Below are positions 57,265 to 64,000 of a DNA stretch of 64,000 nucleotides, piece by piece. The position numbers and the translations under genes were made by a program. How positions within the stretch are numbered: position 1 is the first letter of the stretch; every line of letters starts with the position of its first letter. The stretch is from Flavobacterium sp. J372 (GTDB taxonomy: Bacteria > Bacteroidota > Bacteroidia > Flavobacteriales > Flavobacteriaceae): contig NZ_JAJOMZ010000004.1 in assembly GCF_024699965.1 (NCBI RefSeq), positions 2,822,001 to 2,886,000 on the forward strand. Direction: 5' to 3'. The notes beneath the pieces were generated by a model. That model was not told the origin of the DNA. It saw only the letters and a program-made list of their open reading frames with translations, and ran no database searches.

Positions 57265-57272
57265 TAACTTTG
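57265..57272 (+). promoter_or_regulatory. -7 promoter element for mutL
   Basis: TAACTTTG is a perfect TAnnTTTG, 30 bases before the mutL start. No TTG lies at the standard -33 distance. Confidence 0.55.
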
Positions 57273-57301
57273 ACGTTCCAATAAAATTTCTCAAAAACAC
57301 A

Positions 57302-59157
57302 ATGCCGAGTATCATACAGCTCCTTCCGGATCATGTTGCCAACCAGATTGCCGCCGGTGAAGTAGTACAGCGGCCGGCTTCGGTTGTGAAGGAACTCCTT
57401 GAAAACGCGGTAGATGCGAAAGCTACAGAGATAAAACTCATTGTAAAAGATGCCGGCAAGACCCTTATTCAGGTTATTGATAACGGCATCGGCATGAACG
57501 TTACCGATGCCCGCATGTGCTTTGAGCGCCATGCCACTTCAAAAATCCGAATTGCCGAAGACCTTTTCTCCTTGCATACCAAGGGTTTCCGTGGCGAAGC
57601 ACTAGCGAGTATTGCGGCCATTGCCCATGTTGAAATGAAGACACGGCAGGCCGATGAAGAGCTTGGCACCCATATTATTATCGAAGGCAGTAAATTCGTT
57701 TCTCAGGATGTGGCAGTACTGCCAAAAGGAACATCTTTTGCTGTTAAGTCGCTGTTTTTCAATATACCTGCACGTCGTAATTTCTTAAAAAGCGATACGG
57801 TGGAGTTCCGCCATGTGATTGATGAATTTGAGCGTGTGGCACTCGCGCACCCTAACATCGCTTTTATACTGTACCACAATGGCAGTGAGATGTTTAACCT
57901 GCCTTCGGGTAACAGCCGCCAGCGCATTGTAGGCATCTTTGGCGGGCGCACCAACGAAAAGCTTGTTCCTGTAAATGAAACAACTGAAATCGTTGGTATC
58001 ACGGGGTTTGTCTGCAAGCCGGAGTTTGCCAAAAAAACCGTGGCGAGCAGTTCTTTTTCGTGAATAACCGTTTTATAAAAAGCGGCTATCTGCATCATGC
58101 GGTGATGGCTGCTTATGAAGGTTTACTGAAAGATGGCTGCCAGCCGGGGTATTTCCTGTTTCTTGATGTCCCGCCCAATACCATCGATATTAATATACAC
58201 CCTACCAAAACCGAGATAAAATTTGATGATGAGCACGCGCTTTACGCGATACTCCGTTCAGCGATAAAACATAGCCTTGGGCAGTTTAATGTAGCGCCGG
58301 TGCTTGATTTTGATCGTGACGCAAACCTTGACACCCCCTACAGCTATGAACAGCGCGAGGCTGTTATTCCGGGAGTGGTGGTTGACAGGTCTTTTAACCC
58401 GTTTGCTGAAGATAAACCGGCTAAGGCAGGGTCAGGGTCATTTGCTGCGCCATCGTTCCGCAGAAGTGAAAAAATGCCGTCTTGGGAAAGTCTCTACACA
58501 GGCCTTCCTGCTTCGGAAGAGGTCGCCGTCATGAACTTTGAGTCGGATGAAGTCACAGGTTCTCTTTTCAACGATAATGATGTGGAGCAGGTTGTTCACA
58601 AAACCTACCAAATCCATAAAAAATACATTGTAAGCCCAATAAAATCGGGCATGGTCATCATTGACCAGAAGCGTGCCCACCAACGGATTTTGTATGAGCA
58701 GTTCCTTACCAACATTACCATTAAGCATGCCGCCAGCCAGCAATTGCTGTTCCCGCTGATGCTGTACTATAACCAGAGCGAACTCGACCTGCTGCGTGAA
58801 ATGCGTGAGGCCCTTGAAAATACAGGCTTTGTATTTGCCGAGTTCAACCATGACCATGTGGTGGTATCAGGCCTTCCGGTAAATGTTGCCGAGAGCGAAG
58901 TATCAATTTTACTTGAAGAGCTTATAAATGACCTACAGCAGGAGGTGCCGGACAGCAGCTTTAGCCAAAGTGACAGTATAGCCAAGAGCATGGCACGCAG
59001 CCTGGCGGTAAAAACCGGCACACAAATGACTGAAAAAGAGCAGGAAGCAATGGTGAATGCCTTGTTTGCCTGCAAAGAACCCGATGTTTCACCATTCCAC
59101 AAGCCTACGTTTATTACAGTAAGCGTGGAAGATTTAGATAAACGTTTTGCTATATGA
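57302..59157 (+). pseudogene. mutL: DNA mismatch repair protein MutL, frameshifted
   Basis: Two frames join into about 618 residues. The N-terminal GHKL ATPase has [45 protein letters not shown] and [11 protein letters not shown]. The frame breaks at 58035-58043 in an A7-CC context: one added C gives [20 protein letters not shown], the conserved family sequence. The second frame carries GYLHHAVMAAY, DVPPNTIDINIHPTK and the C-terminal dimerisation domain with MVNALFACKEP. The start is MPSIIQLLP at 57302; upstream ATG at 57260 adds unrelated residues. MutL couples MutS recognition to strand removal. The stop overlaps the rhomboid start (ATGA). Confidence 0.9.
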
Positions 59158-59972
59158 ACATGAGAATAAGTGATGCTGTTAAGCATCTGATTATCATAAA
59201 TATTATATTTTTTATAGGCAGTCAGGTTTTAGGCAGGCCTGCCACTGATTACCTTGCGCTGCATATGCCGCAAAGTGAGCATTTCCAGATTTGGCAGCTG
59301 TTTACGCATATGTTCATGCACGGAAATATCATGCACATTTTCTTTAATATGTTCGCGTTATTCTCATTCGGGGTAATGCTGGAGCAGTTTTGGGGTAGCA
59401 AGAAGTTCATTTTTTTTTACCTTTCATGCGGTATTGGCGCGGCAGCATTGCATTTAGGGGTTTCTTATTTTGAGCTTCAGAATGTTCTTGAAGGAGCTGC
59501 TAGCCTTAACCTCTCATCGTCAGAGCTGCATCAGATATTAAATGCTACGGTAGCGGATGATACACATTACAGGCCCGATTTATTCCTGAATGAAATAAAG
59601 CCTATTCTCGAGAATGCTAAAGTGAAGGAAGTTACGCAGGAGCATTTTGACTCGCTGTTCTCTGCTGCGAGGATAACGCAAATCCCCATGGTTGGTGCAT
59701 CAGGAGCAATATATGGTATACTGGTTGCGTTTGCCTTCTTAGTGCCTAATGCCGAATTGATGCTGATGTTTATACCGGTGCCTATTAAAGCCAAATACTT
59801 TGTACCGGGACTTTTACTGATAGATTTATTCCTGGGGTTAAAAGGCCAGTCTATATTTGGCAGCGGAAGCACAGGTGTGGCTCACTTTGCACATCTTGGC
59901 GGGGCGCTCATCGGCTTTATCATGATGTGGTACTGGAAGAAAAGCCAGTTTAATAACAATCGCTGGAATTAA
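59154..59972 (+). CDS. Rhomboid-family intramembrane serine protease
   Basis: This 272-residue protein has six or more transmembrane helices. The rhomboid HGNIMHIFFNMFALFSFG lies in the L1/TM2 region, the catalytic Ser is in VGASGAIYG and His is in AHFAHLGGALIGF. A 75-residue insert (about 110-185) precedes the catalytic helix. It cleaves membrane-anchored substrates within the inner membrane. It overlaps mutL by four bases and abuts the second rhomboid gene. A run of nine T at 59410-59418 inside the gene is intact in frame. Confidence 0.92.
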   Translation: MNMRISDAVKHLIIINIIFFIGSQVLGRPATDYLALHMPQSEHFQIWQLFTHMFMHGNIMHIFFNMFALFSFGVMLEQFWGSKKFIFFYLSCGIGAAALHLGVSYFELQNVLEGAASLNLSSSELHQILNATVADDTHYRPDLFLNEIKPILENAKVKEVTQEHFDSLFSAARITQIPMVGASGAIYGILVAFAFLVPNAELMLMFIPVPIKAKYFVPGLLLIDLFLGLKGQSIFGSGSTGVAHFAHLGGALIGFIMMWYWKKSQFNNNRWN

Positions 59973-60869
59973 ATGGGAATCTTAGACGAACTGAAATCGG
60001 AATATAAATTTGGTGGTATCGTCCAGAGGCTGATTTTCTGGAACGTTGGGTTGTTTGTAATCCCGATGATCATATTCAGCATACTCAAACTCAGCGGAAT
60101 TTACCTGCCCGAATTTGACTGGACATTAGGCTCTACGCAAAACTGGTTTGCACTTTCCAGCGAGTTTACAGACCTGTGGAAAATGTGGACGCTCATTACG
60201 TATGCATTCCTGCACCACGACTTCTTTCATTTACTCTTCAATATGCTGATGCTGTTCTTTGCGGGGCGCGTATTCCTTACTTTCTTTACACAAAAGCAGC
60301 TATTTGGCGTTTACATTCAATCAGCTATAATTGCCGGCCTTATGTTTATAATAGGCTATTCAACCATCCCTGCGCTTACAAATGTTTCAGCAGCAATGGT
60401 TGGCGCTTCAGCTTCAATCATGGCTATTCTTGTTGCCGCAGCTACCTGTGCACCGCAATACTCTGTAAGGCTGATGCTTATCGGGACGGTAAAGCTATGG
60501 CATATTGCATTGGGCCTGGTGGTGATAGACCTCATCTATATCTCTGCAGAAAACACAGGCGGCCACATTGCACATCTTGCCGGGGCGTTGTATGGATTTA
60601 TCTATATAAAGCTTTTGCAAAACGGCACTGATATGACCAAAAGCATTGTTGGATTCCAGACATTTGTTGAAAACCTTTTCAAACCAAAGAAAAAGACACC
60701 ATTTAAGGCCGTTCACCGTAACCCTGCTACTACAGCCCGCACCACGGTAAAAAAGGAAAAAGACATCACCCAGAAGCAGATTGATGACATTCTCGATAAG
60801 ATAAGCAAATCGGGGTATGACAGCCTTACAAAAGCCGAAAAAGATTTTCTTTTCAGGGCAGGGAAGTAA
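59973..60869 (+). CDS. Rhomboid-family intramembrane serine protease
   Basis: This 298-residue protein has the rhomboid motifs HHDFFHLLFNMLMLFFAG, catalytic Ser in VGASASIMAIL and His in GGHIAHLAGALYGF. A charged C-terminal tail (about 225-298) contains KQIDDILDKISKSGYDSLTK, a DUF6576-like element. It begins immediately at the stop of the first rhomboid gene. The tail is absent from the first rhomboid, so the tandem copies probably have different partners or substrates. Confidence 0.92.
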   Translation: MGILDELKSEYKFGGIVQRLIFWNVGLFVIPMIIFSILKLSGIYLPEFDWTLGSTQNWFALSSEFTDLWKMWTLITYAFLHHDFFHLLFNMLMLFFAGRVFLTFFTQKQLFGVYIQSAIIAGLMFIIGYSTIPALTNVSAAMVGASASIMAILVAAATCAPQYSVRLMLIGTVKLWHIALGLVVIDLIYISAENTGGHIAHLAGALYGFIYIKLLQNGTDMTKSIVGFQTFVENLFKPKKKTPFKAVHRNPATTARTTVKKEKDITQKQIDDILDKISKSGYDSLTKAEKDFLFRAGK

Positions 60870-60911
60870 TAAATTTATCTTTAGATTTGAGATGGCAATG
60901 CCAATCACCGT

Positions 60912-61955
60912 ATGAAAAAGCTGTCGTGGTTTAATAAGTTAATGTTTGTGCTCAATATGGTGCTTACTGTATTGACATTTGTTGCTTATATACTGCCCTT
61001 CCTGGCGCCGAAGCTCTTCCCTTTCCTCTCGGTACTTACACTGGTTTTACCGCTTATGCTGGTGCTTAACTTCGCCTTTTTTCTGTATTGGCTGCTGCAG
61101 TTAAAAAGGCAGATGCTGCTGTCAGGGATTGTACTGCTGCTCGGAATCACGTTCATCAACAAATTCTATAAATTCGGAGGGACAAACCTGCCTGAAGAAA
61201 ACCGTGATTTCACGCTGATGAGCTATAATGTGCGGCTGTTCAACCTGTATGAGTGGCTTCCGCGCAAAGATGTGCCTGACAGTATCGTGGCATTTGTAAA
61301 AGAGCAGCACCCTGATATACTGTGCCTTCAGGAATACACCCCAATTAAAAGGGTACAATTTAAGCAGTACAAGCACCGTTTTATTTTTACTAATGATTAT
61401 AAAAGCGGTAAATTCGGGCAGGCTATTTACTCGAAATTCCCTATCATAAACAGCGGGCATATACCTTTCCCGAAGACTGATAACCATGCTATCTTTGCCG
61501 ACATTAAGAAAGGGAAAGATACAATCCGGGTATACAGCATGCACCTCCAATCAATACGCATTACGCCCGACATACATGAAAGACTTGATGAAGAGCGGTC
61601 GCGCGTGATATTTAACCGCATGAGCAAAGCTTTTAAAGAGCAGCAGCTTCAGGCAGAAATTGTAGAGAAACATAAAGCCGAGTGTACCTACCCCATGATT
61701 ATTTGCGGTGACCTCAACAACAGCGCATTCTCTTACGTTTATCGCAGTGTTAAAGGCAAAATGAATGATGCTTTTGAGGAAGCAGGCAGCGGTTTTGGCA
61801 AATCATATAACTTCAAATACTATCCGGCACGTATTGACTATATCTTTACCGCTAAAGAGATTGAAGTGAAGCAATACACCACGTTTAAAAATTTCGTCAA
61901 TTCTGACCATTTCCCGGTGATGACCCGCCTGGCTTTTGAAGAAAAAGAAGAATAG
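60912..61955 (+). CDS. Membrane-anchored endonuclease/exonuclease/phosphatase-family protein
   Basis: This 347-residue protein has two or three N-terminal transmembrane helices (about 10-85), then an EEP domain with LMSYNVRLFN, ILCLQEYT, VYSMHLQSI, ICGDLNNSAFSY and the closing NSDHFPVMTRL. The catalytic Asn/Glu/Asp/His set is present. The domain may act on nucleic acids or phosphodiester lipids in the periplasm; the substrate is unknown. It ends directly at the stop of the convergent WbqC-like gene, with no terminator between them. Confidence 0.92.
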   Translation: MKKLSWFNKLMFVLNMVLTVLTFVAYILPFLAPKLFPFLSVLTLVLPLMLVLNFAFFLYWLLQLKRQMLLSGIVLLLGITFINKFYKFGGTNLPEENRDFTLMSYNVRLFNLYEWLPRKDVPDSIVAFVKEQHPDILCLQEYTPIKRVQFKQYKHRFIFTNDYKSGKFGQAIYSKFPIINSGHIPFPKTDNHAIFADIKKGKDTIRVYSMHLQSIRITPDIHERLDEERSRVIFNRMSKAFKEQQLQAEIVEKHKAECTYPMIICGDLNNSAFSYVYRSVKGKMNDAFEEAGSGFGKSYNFKYYPARIDYIFTAKEIEVKQYTTFKNFVNSDHFPVMTRLAFEEKEE

Positions 61956-62567
61956 TTACTGCGTTTGCCTCTTAAGGTAATCAAGTGCGTAACGACCTTC
62001 ATTGAACAGCAGGTCGAGTATGCTAAGGTTATTGATGAACCCGTGCTTATCACCAAAAACCTGAGTGTAAGGTTCAAATTCTGATGTGTCTTTCTTTCCG
62101 TTGGCGAGGTGGCGAAGGTCTTCCACTCCGCTTACTTCATGGAAGTACTCTTCCGTCTTATCATAGTTTAGTGGCATACCCAAACATTCAGATACAATAT
62201 CCAGTATCTTGAAGTTTAAGTCCATCATGAAGGTATGCTTTTGCTCAAATACAGGGCGTATATCGTCTTCAAAATACTCAAAGAAGGGTGAAGTACGGTA
62301 AGCAGCTTCCAGTGACTTAAAGTGCTGTTTCTGCCAGTCAAACGCATCCTCAATTTTGGTGTCTTTAAACTTATGGTGTGCCGTTTTGGTATGCTTTACC
62401 GGGATGTTTAGCAGCTGTATACCGTTCGGGCTATAAATGTACATCCTGTTGCGGTTGGTCTGCTTCTGGAAATTATCTTCAACTTCGAAAGTGACGGAAT
62501 CAGCTTTCGAAAGAGCCACAAAGTGGCTCACCGATGGAAAATACGTCGGATGTATCAGAATACCCAT
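61956..62567 (-). CDS. WbqC family protein
   Basis: This 203-residue protein begins ILIHPTYFPSVSHFVAL, with YIYSPNGIQLLNIPVKHTK, DWQKQHFKSLEAAYRTSPFF and a C-terminal SILDLLFNEG. This is the WbqC pattern, a family linked to surface polysaccharide genes and of uncertain activity. It overlaps the signal peptidase gene by one base and is downstream of it, a common Flavobacterium pairing. Confidence 0.9.
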   Translation of the reverse strand: MGILIHPTYFPSVSHFVALSKADSVTFEVEDNFQKQTNRNRMYIYSPNGIQLLNIPVKHTKTAHHKFKDTKIEDAFDWQKQHFKSLEAAYRTSPFFEYFEDDIRPVFEQKHTFMMDLNFKILDIVSECLGMPLNYDKTEEYFHEVSGVEDLRHLANGKKDTSEFEPYTQVFGDKHGFINNLSILDLLFNEGRYALDYLKRQTQ

Positions 62568-64000
62568 TACGCTTTAGGTTCCTTTCTCTTTTTGTATTGC
62601 GAATACCCGAAGTACACAGCCAGCGCCCCCACAAAATACCAAAAATATGAAGTTGGTTCATCATCTCCGCCTACCGTTGTAAACAGCCTGTCCCAACGTA
62701 CTTTTTTGGTGATATTAAACCAAGACTCATTTTGGTCAAGGCTCATCCATACAAAGGTTGGTTTTCCAACAATATGGTCTTGGGGTACAAATCCCCAGAA
62801 ACGGCTATCTTCAGAGCGGTGGCGGTTGTCACCCATCATAAAGAAATAATCTTGTTTAAAAGTATATGAGTCAGTTGCTTTACCGTTAATAATAATCTGA
62901 CCGTTCTCAACTTTCAGGGTGTTATGCTCATATTCTTCAATAGCTTTTTTGTAAAGCGGAAGATTTTGCAGTGTCAGCTTAACCGATTTATCACGGCCGG
63001 GGATTAGGAATGGGCCCATATTATCCTGATTCCATGTGGCAACCTGCCCAAACACCGGCTGCGGCCTTTTCTCGATATAGCGTACAACCGAATCAATACC
63101 AGTCGTTGCTCTGATTTTTTCAGCGCCATCAAGCGTCAGGTTTACTGTTACAACAGGCTCTGCAACTTCCTGCACAGGAATCTGGTACTGTTGAAGCATA
63201 GCCGTTGGCAGCCCACGCTCTGATGTACGAATAGTGATACTGCCATCTGCATTTTGCTGGCTTGACGATACGTAAGGTGTAAGGGCTTGTGCCTGCTCTT
63301 GAGTGAGGTTACTCACTACAAACGAACGGAAAAACTCTGTAGAGCCTGCCTGCTGGATAAGTGCAGGAGACACGCCGGTTTTTGAGTAAATAGTATGCAT
63401 GTACTGCGGCCTTGCCCTGCCACTAAGCTTCAGTTCTTTACCATTGATGAACACAATGCCATCACGAAGTTCAAATGTATCGCCTGGTGTACCTACGCAG
63501 CGCTTTACGTAATTTGATTTTTTGTCTATAGGCTTACGAAGACCTACTGCAGAAGCATCAAAAAATTTGGTTACGGTATCAGCAGGCCAGTTAAATACTA
63601 CAATGTCATTCTTCTCCACGCTTTCAAAACCCGGAAACCTGAAATAAGGCAACTGCGGCCACTTGCTGTATGAACGCTTATTGATTACAGGTATGGTGTC
63701 ATGCACCATTGGCGCGGCGACTGTAGTCATAGGTGTACGCGGACCGTAATGCAGTTTGCTCACAAACAGGAAATCTCCAACGAGTAAAGTCTTTTCTAAT
63801 GATGAAGATGGTATATTGAACGGCTGCATTATATAAGTATGCACGATAGTTGCCACAACAATAGCGAATAGCAGTGAGCTAAGTGTGTCTCCGCCTTTTG
63901 TAGATGCTTTCAGTTCGCGTTCCGGCCTGTACTGTACATCTTCAAAATAATTGATGTAGTAAATGTAAAAACCCAGTGTAACAACACCCAGAATGGTATC
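62567..64000 (-). CDS. lepB: Signal peptidase I, partial at the right edge
   Basis: The gene enters from beyond base 64000; no ATG start lies in the window and the frame stays open to the edge, with YIYYINYFEDVQYRPERE as its most N-terminal visible segment. The GTG at 63856 is internal. Catalytic regions are QPFNIPSSSLEKTLLVGD with the nucleophile Ser, NYVKRCVGTPGDTFEL with the Lys base, and GDNRHRSEDSRFWGFVP. About 200 residues separate the Lys region from the GDN box, an insertion typical of long Bacteroidota enzymes. It removes signal peptides at the inner membrane. A C-terminal hydrophobic helix (SYFWYFVGALAVYFGYSQY) is present. Confidence 0.93.
   Translation of the reverse strand, partial: DTILGVVTLGFYIYYINYFEDVQYRPERELKASTKGGDTLSSLLFAIVVATIVHTYIMQPFNIPSSSLEKTLLVGDFLFVSKLHYGPRTPMTTVAAPMVHDTIPVINKRSYSKWPQLPYFRFPGFESVEKNDIVVFNWPADTVTKFFDASAVGLRKPIDKKSNYVKRCVGTPGDTFELRDGIVFINGKELKLSGRARPQYMHTIYSKTGVSPALIQQAGSTEFFRSFVVSNLTQEQAQALTPYVSSSQQNADGSITIRTSERGLPTAMLQQYQIPVQEVAEPVVTVNLTLDGAEKIRATTGIDSVVRYIEKRPQPVFGQVATWNQDNMGPFLIPGRDKSVKLTLQNLPLYKKAIEEYEHNTLKVENGQIIINGKATDSYTFKQDYFFMMGDNRHRSEDSRFWGFVPQDHIVGKPTFVWMSLDQNESWFNITKKVRWDRLFTTVGGDDEPTSYFWYFVGALAVYFGYSQYKKRKEPKA

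Noticed and set aside
63780..63856. GTG at 63856 as the start of signal peptidase I
   Set aside because: The frame continues upstream to the window edge with conserved hydrophobic and charged segments, so the gene is simply cut by the window.

Overview
The window looks like chromosomal core DNA from a member of the Flavobacteriaceae (Bacteroidota), most likely Flavobacterium or a close relative. The evidence is the gene families: type IX secretion (T9SS) C-terminal sorting domains, a PorP/SprF-family protein, a TonB-dependent receptor with an N-terminal CarboxypepD_reg-type domain, DUF4199, DUF5686, the alternative-GlmU family and paired MutA/MutB methylmalonyl-CoA mutase subunits. Promoter sequence agrees: many genes have a perfect TAnnTTTG -7 element, several with a TTG 18-19 bases further upstream, which is the Bacteroidota primary-sigma pattern, and Shine-Dalgarno sequences are largely absent. 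I see no prophage, transposase, integrative element or CRISPR array.

Layout. 1-7.8 kb: GlmU-like protein and L31 (minus), then a tight plus-strand operon DUF4199 - glycosyltransferase 2 - phosphoglucomutase - ABC exporter, then a DUF2971 gene. 7.8-12.8 kb (minus): M23 peptidase - TonB-dependent receptor - EF-hand lipoprotein. 12.9-15.4 kb: coiled-coil protein - ZapA - 6S RNA - RNase Y. 15.4-18.4 kb (minus): histidine kinase/response regulator pair and a XerD-type recombinase. 18.4-21.1 kb: four small outer-membrane barrels. 21.2-24.7 kb: AroQ, DUF5686 protein, small lipoprotein. 24.8-36.3 kb (minus): aconitase, small membrane protein, a periplasmic chaperone operon (two PpiC-type isomerases and a SurA-N-like lipoprotein) ending in MoxR, then PorP/SprF with an OmpA-family protein. 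36.4-43.1 kb: RF3, a 1461-residue T9SS-secreted repeat protein, a second DUF4199. 43.2-51.8 kb: periplasmic GH13 amylase, uridine kinase, FtsB/DivIC-like protein, methylmalonyl-CoA mutase (mutA and mutB separated by two genes for exported proteins), tRNA-Pro(GGG). 52-57.1 kb: DUF808, SMR transporter, NmrA-like protein, Fpg/Nei glycosylase, DUF72, lipoprotein, dienoyl-CoA-reductase-like SDR. 57.3-64 kb: mutL, two rhomboid proteases, EEP-family protein, then WbqC-like protein and signal peptidase I (minus), the last running off the right edge.

The most striking feature is a set of six otherwise well-formed genes each broken by one small indel: TonB receptor, PpiC-type isomerase, OmpA-family protein, MutA, the T9SS cargo between mutA and mutB, and MutL. 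Five lack one base in or beside a short homopolymer; the sixth appears to have one base extra. In every case the downstream frame restores family-typical sequence. Consensus sequencing error is the simplest explanation. Because one casualty is the mismatch-repair gene mutL, whose loss raises homopolymer indel rates, a real mutator history is an alternative that reads can test.

I did not find a clearly new system. The best biological leads are the T9SS-secreted protein translationally coupled into the methylmalonyl-CoA mutase operon, the domain nested inside one Ig-like repeat of the large adhesin-like protein, and the receptor/EF-hand lipoprotein/peptidase operon.
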